NCBI GenBank assembly: GCA_041399065.1
Contig: JAWKTN010000010.1
Span: forward strand, 335,013 to 399,012
Direction: 5' to 3'
From: JAGQPD01 sp020426865
GTDB taxonomy: Bacteria > Planctomycetota > Planctomycetia > Pirellulales > Pirellulaceae
DNA: 64,000 nt
Translations under genes and position numbers: made by a program
The notes under the pieces: model-generated
What the model saw: only the letters and a program-made list of their open reading frames with translations
Database searches by the model: none
What the model was told of the DNA's origin: nothing
Shown: positions 41,601 through 50,166 of the stretch, piece by piece
Layout of the letters: each line of letters begins with the position of its first letter
Position numbering within the stretch: the first letter of the stretch is position 1

Positions 41601-42272
41601 GAATTCTCCCACGTCATACACCGGGACAATACCGGGATGTTCAATTGATGCGATAGACTGAGCTTCCTGGCGAAATCGAAACAGGTCCGCCGATCGGGCG
41701 AATTGACCACCCTGCAACACCTTGAGGGCAACGATCCGCCGTAACGACGTGTGACGTGCACGATAGACGATCCCCATTCCCCCGCGCGCTATTTCGTTGA
41801 GTATCTCATAAGGTCCCAAAAGGACGAGCGGGCTCGTCGATGGCAGAAGTTGGCTGTTGAGTTGTTGTGGTGAGCAAATCGAGCTGGACTGGGTGCGGAA
41901 GTCGTGGTGCTCATCGAGTTGCCAAACTCGTTTGACGGCGTCCTGATCGTTGGGAAATCTCGCAAGCCATGCTGTTGGCTCCGTAGATTGTTGCTCGACG
42001 CCCTGCAAATCCAGTTCGGCACGAATCAGCCACTGCAGCAGAATGGATCGTTCCCAGCCAGTGTGTGATGCGATGATCGACTCGATCGTCAAAGCCGTCG
42101 AGCTCCCCCAGGCCCGCTCGAATTCGCTGCAGGTTTGATGCAATTGCCTCAAAACGCGTGACGGGAGCAACGAACTATCACGATATGCGGAGGACTCGAG
42201 ACCCGCCGTCCAATGAAATGAAAAGCCTTGCAACGGAGCGATCAGTTGTGCCGTCTTGGCCGTCTCACGCAT
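38634..42272 (-). CDS. Transmembrane Ser/Thr protein kinase with WD40 repeats
   Basis: A 1,212-aa kinase. The N-terminal 150 residues include a helical segment (RSILLQWLIRAELDLQGV) and a TAWLARFP stretch usual in planctomycete PknB-like kinases. The kinase domain covers about 153-420: glycine loop IARGGMGIVYRA, K184 in VALKVLQ, HRDIKPRN and DFGLA. A membrane segment (WATAAMSIIIAMTCLSVVTIT) follows near residue 455, then a short helical region and a long WD40-type propeller (repeated GxHLATVEWGRVVRLWD-like blades) presumably outside. ATG 42272 is likely; the frame continues upstream to 42395. It diverges from the secreted metalloprotease gene and faces the ECF sigma gene. Confidence 0.88.
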   Translation of the reverse strand: MRETAKTAQLIAPLQGFSFHWTAGLESSAYRDSSLLPSRVLRQLHQTCSEFERAWGSSTALTIESIIASHTGWERSILLQWLIRAELDLQGVEQQSTEPTAWLARFPNDQDAVKRVWQLDEHHDFRTQSSSICSPQQLNSQLLPSTSPLVLLGPYEILNEIARGGMGIVYRARHTSLRRIVALKVLQGGQFARSADLFRFRQEAQSIASIEHPGIVPVYDVGEFEGHAYFSMLLLEGGNLADRLRDGPLPPNQAAEITRQVACAIHAAHLRGIVHRDIKPRNILFDSRGNARVTDFGLAKLLFAPINGNTDDSCSPNPTCSGQILGTPAYMSPEQATGNSASVSVQSDVYSLGAVLYSLLTGRPPFQAATSWGTIQQVIGAYAVAPRQLNAQIPVDLETVAQKCLAKSVTERYQTAQDLADDLQRFLTQQPIKARRTSHLVRIFRWCRRNPGWATAAMSIIIAMTCLSVVTITLSAWALREESRARSSLINSKLAEARATTLSRLSGQRFHSLATLQEIPSIARYERLLPDQQRSMCNTAIAALSQSDLELQRTWPGFPVGSLAFDVDDSFQLYARTDLHGNCSIRRLLDDTEIDAIACPGKNGKLLALPTLSRDGTYLIIHYRDTTADGSPSTGSRSFARAWRIADSHLTPIIAIADCSAIDVAHGRNTIVSVDSHGSITRYDLASGRQVGVTLAPDTLLGNIILATHPAKPEVAIASPTENVAVIRNLDDGRVLHRMMVPKGCHHLAWHPFGKTLAMSGNGEHWIRIIDGQSGQLLSTIVTPTGGVRISYSHDGEHLATVEWGRVVRLWDIASRQQQVAISRANSVGPVRFSADDCRIAVSTDDHEVAEVKCGLNYVCRSLSIEGQPPDELYLGTTISHDSRLLAAATTHGVAFWDLTYPTSHAFLPIPNALAVLFEPPTPGDANSSLQTASLLISSSSGTYRWPWSVSSTFPGEVEIGPPRKTMIPPTTCLVNSSDGRTVAAGIRAVGQFQPSAGVWLLDRDGDSQLRQVAAGTDIWSVAISPNGRHLVTCDYEWATGQLWDAGNGSPLTRLEQSSIFGNFSGDGHWFMMGYRPGQLIDATSWQPVRTFVRGGWLNRDGTFFASRADDDSLSLIDRETGREIVSLTCAPPQATNQAEFSADGRFLVSRNCQHGIRVWDLQRLYEQLSELSLAPAEPLGTPNRQRIAASTAHPPPQNLSHSVVGFRLLTR

Positions 42273-42545
42273 CAGTGGTATCCACCATCTCCAAGTAACG
42301 AACGTGGCGTCCCATGTTGCGGCCCTAGTGATGTGAATCGCCATTAGCGATCGAATCGAACAAAAATCTTGGATTTTGACCACCGGAGTGCTCAATCCGC
42401 GGCGAAGGGCCTCGTTTCATGCGGCCTGGGGCAGGAGATTGGAAAGAAATTTTGCTGCGGCTGGCGGGATGGAGGATCGGTTTGGATTATACACAATTGC
42501 CCAACGTCTTCCCCGCATTCTGGTTCGTCGACGGAGTCTGTCCTA

Positions 42546-45500
42546 ATGTTGAACATTCTAAAAACGCGTGGTGCCAATAAGAATCGCCATTCCCGCCCGG
42601 GAAGGTTTTCCCTTTTTCGACGACCGGATCTGGAAGCATTGGAAGACCGTCGCATGCTCTCGACGATTCAATGGACCAATCGTGGCACGACGGCCAACGA
42701 CCGCGACGGTTTTGCGGGCGTGTTCTGCGTCGGTCAAGTGATGAACGGTGCGTCGTGCAACAAGGCAGCGGTTGCCAGAAACGTTGTCTCAGGTGCACTA
42801 AAAGCATGGCAAGATGTCATTAGCAGTTTCAATTATTCAGACTCCGACCTCGCTGACACATACCGCATTTCGATCCGGATGGCGACAGGGGGCCAATCGA
42901 CATCGGCAACCGGCAATCCCCTTGCTGAGGTGGATGGCAAGCCGTATGCCGGTCGGATTACGATCGGACGCGGTCTTGACCTCGACGGTGATGGCTTAGG
43001 CGACGGAGGTGGCTATTTTCTCGACCGCACCCCAAACCAACACGCGGAATTTGCCGGTAGTAATAGCACGATCGTAAATGCCTTTTCTGGATTCGCGACG
43101 CCCAACAGTGCGGTGTGGGGGTTGTCCGACCTCTATACCATGGTGTTGCACGAAATGGGGCATGCCCTAGGGTTTACGGAGCAAAGCAATTACCGACTGG
43201 CGCAGAGCGGAATGATGACCAATACCGGGCAAGCCGATACGGTTTCCACCTCCCTTGCTGCAAACGCCCAATGCACAACGGATCCACTGCAAGTGACTCC
43301 GACCGCACCCTTGTGCGTGGGGCAATATTGGCGTTTTAATGGGCCGTCTGTATCGCACTTGATGACAAGTTTCAATGGCAACGGTTCGACCGGCACGGAT
43401 TACGGTTTTGGAATTCATTCCGCTCCGGCCGGCTCAATCTACGACCCGCCGCTTTCAAATCCGTACTATGGGGCCGCCGACTTGATGAACCCGTCGCTTC
43501 CCACAGGGACCCGTCGCCTGATCCCCAACACGATGGCCTTGATACTGAAAGACGCTTACGATTACACAATTCAGCTACCGGAGACATTTGCCACGTTTCA
43601 CGCCCTCGTTCGACCGGCATCCGGAAGTTTTATCAACCCAGGCAATGAACTCTACATTCGAGGTGGAAACCTACCGTTTAGCGGCGACACAATCACGATC
43701 TGGCCGGCGGTTACGGTGGATCACGGAGGAGGCAACTACGAGGTTACTGTGGGTGTGCGGATTGACCTGCAGTACGACGTCCCTGGAACGGGCCCGTACG
43801 GTGGTGCCGACTACGATGGTCCATTCACGACTTATGTCTCAAACGTGAAGGGAATCGTGATTGAGTCGGGCGGCGGAATGGACACCATTAATCTCCAGGG
43901 AGTTCCCAACATCAACATCGTCGTGTTTGCAGGTGAGGGCATTGACACGATCAATGTCGAAGATACTCGAAGCGATATCTCGATCTACGGTCAGGGAGGA
44001 CGCGATGAGATTAATCTTGCACCGGGGGCGTCAACGCTGGATCTGATCCGCAACCGTGTCTATGTGCGCGGCGATGGAAATGATCGACTGGTGTTTCATA
44101 ATTTCAACGATTCAGGCCAACCACGCACCTACAACCTTACTCGCACGACAGTCGAGCTCGGTTCCGCCCTCGTCGACCATGGTGGGACTGTCGGATACCT
44201 TCAAATGGTCATGAACCCCAACACGACGCTTAACGTGCCGTCGCTTGCCAACAGTGACACGGTACTGATTCAAAGCGCCGGAACCGTGAACGTTGGCGTT
44301 GGTGACGCCGCTGGGGTACTCGGTCATGTCGCAATTCGCAACACGGGTGGCCGGTTTACCAACCTGATTGTCGACGATTCGTTGTCGACAACGCCAAAGT
44401 ACATCGAGATCGATCGCGATGAAGTGCGTGGCGTAACGCCGTTTCCGATTGACTTCAAGTTCAGTTCGTTTAACAGCATATCTGTCAAAGGCGGACTGGG
44501 AGATAGCACAAGCGGCAACCGCATCGTCGTGTTAGACACACGCACCACGACGCGTCTGCTTTCGGTCTTTAGCGGAGCGGGGGATTACGGAGATGTCGTC
44601 AACGTTCAGGGAAACCACTCGTCGGTATGGATTCACGGCGACCGGGGACCGGACATCGTCAATGTTGGAAAGAACGGAACACTTGACGGTCTGCATGGCT
44701 TCCTCACCATTACCAACTATGGCGATTGGTCGGCCGTGAATGTGGACGATTCCGCTAACACCAGGCCGAAAACCGTCACATTGGCCAACTCCGGTATCTA
44801 CGCATCGATCGTCGGTCTGGCTCCCGCTCCGATTCGATATCGCGCCAACGACCTCCGTGCGTTGAACCTAAAAGGGGGATCCGGTGGAAACGTGTTCAAT
44901 GTTTCGAATACGGTGAAGAGCACGTTCCCGGATGGTTCTCAGACAGTGATTCACGGTGGAATTGGCGCGGACACTTTCAATGTCTTGGCAACGACCGGGG
45001 CATTGTCAATCGACACAATGGGAAACAACAACCAGGTCAATATCGGTCGCATCGGCACAACGGGCGGATCGATTAGTCGCATGGCCGGCAACGTGACTCT
45101 CATAGGAGATGAAGCCGCGGGCGGCAACCTGCTCAACGTGTATGACCCAACGAGCACGGCCCGGTATGTCTACAATATGACGAGCGGGCAAATGTGGCGT
45201 ACCACACTTGCGGGAACGTCCCCCACGGCCGCAATCAACTACAGCCAATTTCCATTTGATGCGATAAATCTCCTCGGAGCCGACCATGGCAACCGATTCG
45301 TCATCGCGGGCACGCCGCCTAGCACGCAATCGATCGCTGATGGCGCCTTGAACATTGTCGCAGGCAACGGAAATGACGAGGTGTCTTTACTGGCCAGTGG
45401 CCTGGGGCATTTAAATATTGACCTGGCGGGTGGTACGAGCCAAACCGTGTACATCGGCGATGCGTCCCATAACCTGGACGGCATCTTGGCTGACGTACTG

Positions 45501-46787
45501 GTGGCAGGGCAGGGCACGGTCCATGCCTATGTCGATGACCAGGCCTCCGCGGTATCGCGGCAAGTGTCGATTGATTTGGACGCAACCGGAACCGAGGTAT
45601 TGCGTCGTTCCGATCGGTCACTGCAGGGGGGTGGGAATCTGTTAAATACGTTCGCATTTCGGTATTCGGCGCCGGGAAGTCTTCACTACCAGGCCGGTCG
45701 CAATGATGTTGCAGGCAACTACAACCAGATCGACGTCTTTGGCGTACCCGCGGGGCTCACCGTCGACGTTACCGGCGGTCCGGACTATGATCTGTTCACC
45801 GTCGGATTCGCTGGCGACGTATCCGGCACGCAAGGTCGCGTCAACGTACACAGTCCGCAACCTGATCTCGATTTTGCCTACTTCTACGACTATACGAACG
45901 CTACGGGACAGACGTATGCGATCTATGCGAGTCCGACGGAATCCGATGCGGTTGTGATCGACCGCCCGGTCCGCCCCAATGTCTCATTCGCCGGCGTAAC
46001 GCAACTGATATTCATCGCGCCACTGGTAGGTGGCAACGTGCTGAATGTGCAAAGTGTTCCTGCCGGTACCTACTTGAATGCTCAGGTGAGCAATGGCGAT
46101 CGCGTTAAACTGGGAAGCCTCGCTCCAGCCCTGGGGGGGACGACCAGTGGCATCAGTGGTCCGGTTGCCGTGAGCAGCTATCACGATAGCGACAATGTGC
46201 AATTGACGATTGATGACTCCGGCAATATGAGTGCTGCCAGGGATGTGACACTCGCATCGTACGTAGATTCCGGGACGTGGGGGCTCTTTACCGGCTTGGC
46301 CGGCAGTTCAATCTTTTTCCGCGATCATCCGAATTGGAACGTCGATGTGCGAGGCGGTCAGTTGAACGATCATTTCGTTTCGCTTGGCACGTCATACGCC
46401 GCCACCATCTCGCTCTACGGGGGCGGCGGTAACGATGTTCTCGTCGGAAATGGCGGCGTCAATCTGCTCGGCGGTGCCGGACGCGACCTGCTGATCGCGG
46501 GCGCGACATCCGCGGAACTCAACGGTGGAACTGGCCAGGACATCCTGATTGGTGGCGCTGTGAACGACGTTGGTTCCGCCAACCTGGATGCTATCATGGC
46601 CATTTGGAATGGCACCGGCAACTACGCACTACGCGCTTCGCTACTCAACAATGGTCCACTCGCCGCTGGTAATGTGACCGGCAATGGTGGTAGTAATTCC
46701 ATGACGGGCGGCGCCGATAACCTGGACCTTTTCTACGGGAGCATCGCCAACGACCTCGATGCTGGGGAGATCAACGTGGCAATTTAG
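42546..46787 (+). CDS. Giant secreted LEPR-motif protein with matrixin-like protease domain and RTX-type end
   Basis: A 1,413-aa exported protein. ATG 42546 follows GGAG. Residues 29-38 (LEALEDRRML) are the planctomycete LEPR-type motif. A metalloprotease-like domain follows with H202-E-M-G-H206-A-L-G209-F-T-E212 and a Met-turn candidate LMNPSLPTG, as in matrixins (M10), but the third ligand position is Glu rather than His. The long middle (about 380-1,300) is beta-rich with recurring NVxGG/INVED-type turns. The C terminus carries Gly/Asp nonapeptide-like repeats (GGGGNDVLVGNGG, GGAGRDLLIAG) that probably bind calcium. It shares a 273-bp divergent promoter region with the kinase. Confidence 0.85.
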   Translation: MLNILKTRGANKNRHSRPGRFSLFRRPDLEALEDRRMLSTIQWTNRGTTANDRDGFAGVFCVGQVMNGASCNKAAVARNVVSGALKAWQDVISSFNYSDSDLADTYRISIRMATGGQSTSATGNPLAEVDGKPYAGRITIGRGLDLDGDGLGDGGGYFLDRTPNQHAEFAGSNSTIVNAFSGFATPNSAVWGLSDLYTMVLHEMGHALGFTEQSNYRLAQSGMMTNTGQADTVSTSLAANAQCTTDPLQVTPTAPLCVGQYWRFNGPSVSHLMTSFNGNGSTGTDYGFGIHSAPAGSIYDPPLSNPYYGAADLMNPSLPTGTRRLIPNTMALILKDAYDYTIQLPETFATFHALVRPASGSFINPGNELYIRGGNLPFSGDTITIWPAVTVDHGGGNYEVTVGVRIDLQYDVPGTGPYGGADYDGPFTTYVSNVKGIVIESGGGMDTINLQGVPNINIVVFAGEGIDTINVEDTRSDISIYGQGGRDEINLAPGASTLDLIRNRVYVRGDGNDRLVFHNFNDSGQPRTYNLTRTTVELGSALVDHGGTVGYLQMVMNPNTTLNVPSLANSDTVLIQSAGTVNVGVGDAAGVLGHVAIRNTGGRFTNLIVDDSLSTTPKYIEIDRDEVRGVTPFPIDFKFSSFNSISVKGGLGDSTSGNRIVVLDTRTTTRLLSVFSGAGDYGDVVNVQGNHSSVWIHGDRGPDIVNVGKNGTLDGLHGFLTITNYGDWSAVNVDDSANTRPKTVTLANSGIYASIVGLAPAPIRYRANDLRALNLKGGSGGNVFNVSNTVKSTFPDGSQTVIHGGIGADTFNVLATTGALSIDTMGNNNQVNIGRIGTTGGSISRMAGNVTLIGDEAAGGNLLNVYDPTSTARYVYNMTSGQMWRTTLAGTSPTAAINYSQFPFDAINLLGADHGNRFVIAGTPPSTQSIADGALNIVAGNGNDEVSLLASGLGHLNIDLAGGTSQTVYIGDASHNLDGILADVLVAGQGTVHAYVDDQASAVSRQVSIDLDATGTEVLRRSDRSLQGGGNLLNTFAFRYSAPGSLHYQAGRNDVAGNYNQIDVFGVPAGLTVDVTGGPDYDLFTVGFAGDVSGTQGRVNVHSPQPDLDFAYFYDYTNATGQTYAIYASPTESDAVVIDRPVRPNVSFAGVTQLIFIAPLVGGNVLNVQSVPAGTYLNAQVSNGDRVKLGSLAPALGGTTSGISGPVAVSSYHDSDNVQLTIDDSGNMSAARDVTLASYVDSGTWGLFTGLAGSSIFFRDHPNWNVDVRGGQLNDHFVSLGTSYAATISLYGGGGNDVLVGNGGVNLLGGAGRDLLIAGATSAELNGGTGQDILIGGAVNDVGSANLDAIMAIWNGTGNYALRASLLNNGPLAAGNVTGNGGSNSMTGGADNLDLFYGSIANDLDAGEINVAI

Positions 46788-46931
46788 GCTGTGCGAGTCA
46801 ATTCCCTAATGCGTCCACGGTTCAGTGCTAGTCGGCCCTTGTGCTTTGTCCAGCCTGAAAACTTGGGTTCGCGTTTTTTTTTGCCGCCACTCCCAGAGCC
46901 TCACAGGTGAGGGTCTGGGAGAGGCAAGGCG
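46788..46931. other. Intergenic spacer holding palindrome copy 1
   Basis: Short spacer after the LEPR protein gene. A T-run (46875-46882) and a strong hairpin (46890-46921) could terminate transcription of the upstream gene. Confidence 0.5.
46890..46921. repeat. Palindromic intergenic element, copy 1
   Basis: CTCCCAGA-GCCTCAC pairs with GTGAGG-GTCTGGGAG across a two-base centre. The same arm words recur in the element at 50033-50094. Hairpin-forming and non-coding. Confidence 0.75.
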
Positions 46932-47294
46932 TTGGTGACGATAGATCCATTGGCGTCTCCGTCCGCATCGAAATCGGCTGTACGTCCCACGGTGATCGCG
47001 GGCGAAACACCCGACCCTTACACGCCCAAGCCCGGAGATTCGTTTACCATTATTACGGCGGACGCCGGGATTCAAGGGACCTTTACGAATGACGACACCC
47101 TGTTTAATTTGGGGAGCCGCGGTGTTCGCTACCTAGTCGTGCATCCTCCGGAAGATGTGGAGGTAGTCATTCGGGATCTGTTCCTGGCGGGCGACTACAA
47201 CCACAATGGGGTCGTCGATCCGGCGGATTACACGGTGTGGAAGGACAATTTTGGAGCGGGGGAAACGCAACCATGTGCGGCAAGGTCTCACTAA
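46932..47294 (+). pseudogene. Dockerin-ended secreted-protein fragment
   Basis: A frame of 120 codons whose second half reads GDSFTIITADAGIQGTF and then GDYNHNGVVDPADYTVWKDN, the first half of a planctomycete dockerin-like calcium-binding doublet. It resembles the last 90 residues of autotransporter-repeat/dockerin proteins. There is no signal peptide, and the rest of the gene is missing upstream. The dockerin is also cut after its first half and runs out of frame into the start of the next gene, ending inside it (47273-47294). It is best read as a truncated 3' remnant. Confidence 0.65.
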
Positions 47295-49507
47295 GTGCTA
47301 TGTTGGTGACGGCAATCGCGTTCGCCTGTCTGGCTACCGACACTCTGGTGGCCGCTCCGGCGCCAGCGGTCAATGCGACTGTTTTGGGAATCCGGGACAG
47401 GCAATTCACGCTCAATGGCGAACCCACATTCCTATTGGGGTTCAGCTATTACGGGGCACTGGGAGCGCCGGAAGCGTTCATTCGCCTGGATCTGGATGAC
47501 CTGCAGGCCCACGGTTTCAACTGGCTCCGCGTCTGGGCGACGTGGGGAGCATTCGACAACGACGTTTCGGCGGTCGATTCACAAGGCGGATCGCGCGATC
47601 CTTACATGAAGAAACTGCAATGGCTGGTTGCGGAATGCGATCGGCGCGGCAAGGTGGTTGACGTGACACTGACCCGCGGTCGGCGTTCCGAGGAACCGCT
47701 GGCGGGTGGCAGTCTGCCTGACTTTGAGTCGCACCGGCGAGCCGTAGACGTAATTGTCAACGCGCTCAGGCAGCACCGTAACTGGTATCTTGATTTGGCG
47801 ATTGAGCGCGACGTGCGGGACTCGTTGCTTGAGATGGAACACGATTTTCTCGCCGTGCATCGTCCGCGAAACGCCCAATCACCGAAACAGACGGCTGTAC
47901 GCACGCGCGAATTGCTGGCGATGACGGCTGAGTTCGAGCGGCCTGCGCCGATCCACCACCAGGAGCCGTTTCGCCGGGGCTACGGAACCTGGGAACCCGT
48001 GGCGGATGATTTTCTGAACGACCTTCGCGGTGCCGTCGCTGGCGGTGCCGCCGGTTGGTGCTTTCACAATGGATCGCAGCGCTCCACACCCGACAACCAG
48101 CCTCGCCGTTCCTTTGACCTCCGTGACGAGCGACTGATCGACCAACTGGACACAGTTGAACGAAGTGTGCTGGCCCAGGTGGGAGCAGTTCTTGCCGAGT
48201 CGAACGCGCCGGCGGCCATGGACCGTCTGCGCGTGATGGTGGAAACCGACGCCGGTGGCGATCCCGATGACGAACAGTCCTTGGTGCGTTTCCTGCTCTA
48301 TGCGAATGAGTGGGACGTAGAGGGAATCATCTGCAATCGTGCTGCGGCGCGCGAAGGAGAAAACCGCAATCGCGAGAGGACCGGGCTGGCGATTGTCGAG
48401 CGGATGGTGAAGGCCTATGCGGAATGTTATCCCAGTCTGCTCCAGCATGACCCACGTTATCCTCGACCCGAACAATTGCTGGCGCGGACGGTCGCGGGAT
48501 ACGGCGACAACAACGAGGCAGTTGAGCTGATCCTGGCAGCGGTTGATGCCGCCGATCCGCGTCCGGTCTGGTATATGAACTGGGGGACCGACCATGGCTC
48601 GGCCCCGAGTAGTCTCAAACTGGCGCTCGACCAAGTGCTACGCGAACGTGGACCCTCCGGATACGCCACATTCAAGAACCGCCTGCGTCTCAGTTCGGAC
48701 GACCAGTTCGGCGACCACACGACGAAACGCGAACCGCCATTTACGTTGTGGGTCGACACCTTTCGGCCGGAACTGGACCGCAATCGCTGGTACCACCGCT
48801 TCTCGGCACTAACGGCCACCGCCGGCGACTTCAACGTCCAGCGCGACGTACTCACCGGTCACGGCCCTCTGGGTGCGTCGTACCCCCTGAACACAACCCA
48901 ACCGCAAAAGGAAGGCGACTCGATGACGTTTCTGTACCTGATCCCAACCGGGATGAACGAACCCGAACAGCCGACGTGGGGAAGTTGGGCCGGCCGCTAC
49001 GGCCGCAATGAGAATCACGGGGATCGACCCTATTACTGGGCGAACCAGCAGGACACGTGGCAGGGCACCACGCACCGAGACAATACGCTGGCACGCTGGG
49101 CGATTCATCTGCAAAATGATTTCAAGGCCCGGCTCGACTGGTGCGTCACGGATGCGAAAGATGCGAACCACCCGCCGGTGCCAGACGTGAATGGTCTGCT
49201 GCGTCGCACCGTGGCCGCGGGCGAACGCGTCTCGCTCGACGCGGACGATTCCTCAGACCCCGACGGCGATCCACTGAACTTCGAGTGGAGTTACTATCCC
49301 GAAGCTGGCACTTACCGAGGCCCCTTTCCGCCCCTTGACAATACCACGTCGCCAGCGACCTCCTTCATTGCGCCTCAGGTCGAAGACACCAAGACCATTC
49401 ATCTGCTTCTGACCCTCACCGACACCGGTTCGCCGCCGCTGACGCGATACCGCCGCGTGATGGTCACCGTCGATCCCGCTCGTCGCTCCATATCGGAGCA
49501 GCCATGA
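47273..49507 (+). CDS. Secreted two-domain protein: glycoside-hydrolase-like plus Sde182/DUF1593 nucleoside-hydrolase-like
   Basis: A 744-aa exported protein. ATG 47273 opens a signal peptide (LSAMLVTAIAFACLATDTLVA). Residues about 35-285 resemble a cellulase-type barrel (FTLNGEPTFLLGFSYYG, GFNWLRVWATWGAFDN), though the middle looks shortened after DLAIERDVRDS. From about residue 310 the Sde182/DUF1593 domain begins: LRVMVETDAGGDPDDEQSLVRF, whose Asp cluster resembles the calcium site of nucleoside hydrolases; WYMNWGTDHGSA follows. The C-terminal domain (about 640-740) is Ig-like (DADDSSDPDGDPLNFEWSYY). It is probably involved in polysaccharide or nucleoside breakdown outside the cell. Catalytic competence of the first domain is doubtful. 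Confidence 0.8.
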   Translation: MCGKVSLSAMLVTAIAFACLATDTLVAAPAPAVNATVLGIRDRQFTLNGEPTFLLGFSYYGALGAPEAFIRLDLDDLQAHGFNWLRVWATWGAFDNDVSAVDSQGGSRDPYMKKLQWLVAECDRRGKVVDVTLTRGRRSEEPLAGGSLPDFESHRRAVDVIVNALRQHRNWYLDLAIERDVRDSLLEMEHDFLAVHRPRNAQSPKQTAVRTRELLAMTAEFERPAPIHHQEPFRRGYGTWEPVADDFLNDLRGAVAGGAAGWCFHNGSQRSTPDNQPRRSFDLRDERLIDQLDTVERSVLAQVGAVLAESNAPAAMDRLRVMVETDAGGDPDDEQSLVRFLLYANEWDVEGIICNRAAAREGENRNRERTGLAIVERMVKAYAECYPSLLQHDPRYPRPEQLLARTVAGYGDNNEAVELILAAVDAADPRPVWYMNWGTDHGSAPSSLKLALDQVLRERGPSGYATFKNRLRLSSDDQFGDHTTKREPPFTLWVDTFRPELDRNRWYHRFSALTATAGDFNVQRDVLTGHGPLGASYPLNTTQPQKEGDSMTFLYLIPTGMNEPEQPTWGSWAGRYGRNENHGDRPYYWANQQDTWQGTTHRDNTLARWAIHLQNDFKARLDWCVTDAKDANHPPVPDVNGLLRRTVAAGERVSLDADDSSDPDGDPLNFEWSYYPEAGTYRGPFPPLDNTTSPATSFIAPQVEDTKTIHLLLTLTDTGSPPLTRYRRVMVTVDPARRSISEQP

Positions 49508-49550
49508 GTCTGTCTGGTGCCACGGCCGCAGATGCCCAACCACCAGCCAA

Positions 49551-49581
49551 TGCGTCACGTCACGTCCATTGGACCGCCAGC
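49551..49581. repeat. 31-bp direct repeat, copy 1
   Basis: A 31-base stretch starting TGCGTCACGTCACGTCCATT is identical to 50699-50729, 1,148 bp away. It follows the end of the Sde182-domain gene. Confidence 0.9.
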
Positions 49582-50032
49582 AACCGTGCCCTGAAGGGCC
49601 AGCAACAGCCTAGCCCAGGGCAGAGTATCCGTGAGTGCCACGAACGGATACGTCGCTCTGGGTAGGGGAACCGTACGATCGATCGGCCGAGCAGACGACG
49701 TGCGATCTCAACGCGGTGTGCCGAGGCCGAAAGGAGCCGCGGGTGACCTCGGACTTGCGACGCTCATGGCTCGCGAAGACGGTGGGCGTAGTTCGGCCAG
49801 AAGAGCCCCGCGAACACGAAAATGATGCGGTGATGACACGTAAATGATGTAGAATGGCGAGTGCGGACCGGACCGCTAGCGCCGTCGACGATTGCCGATC
49901 CAATTCCGTGATAGAAAAGATTTCTTCGCAGACGTCACAGTCAATGTCAGGGACGCCCACGAACCCACTCGTGCCTCAGCCAGTAATTAACCCATCACTA
50001 TTGCCTTGTTACAGCAGAGAATTAGGGGGCAC

Positions 50033-50094
50033 CTTTTCTGGCTGCCTCTCCTAGATCCTCACATGTGAGGGTCCGGGAGAGGCGGCCAGAAAAG
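50033..50094. repeat. Large palindromic intergenic element, copy 2
   Basis: A 62-nt near-perfect inverted repeat. The outer arms CTTTTCTGGC and GCCAGAAAAG and the inner arms GCCTCTCC and GGAGAGGC enclose CCTCACA/TGTGAGG. It lies about 70 bp upstream of the start of the small exported protein. The core words match the element at 46890-46921. Confidence 0.85.
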
Positions 50095-50166
50095 CGACCC
50101 TTATTCTTAGCGGTAACAACGCACCAGATTGGACAATGCACTGCGTCAATAACGGAGAACAAATCT

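Larger units (their letters stand above)
49508..50166. other. Spacer with direct repeat and palindrome copy 2
   Basis: About 660 bp. It holds the first copy of a 31-bp direct repeat (49551-49581) and the large palindrome (50033-50094). Overlapping short frames at 49631-49847 (one reading LWVGEPYDRSAE) have no ribosome-binding site or recognised family; a fragment of some older gene is possible. Confidence 0.5.

Noticed and set aside
49631..49847. Two overlapping 64-70 codon frames as genes
   Set aside because: No ribosome-binding site, no family resemblance that I can support, and strong overlap of frames; listed only as spacer content.
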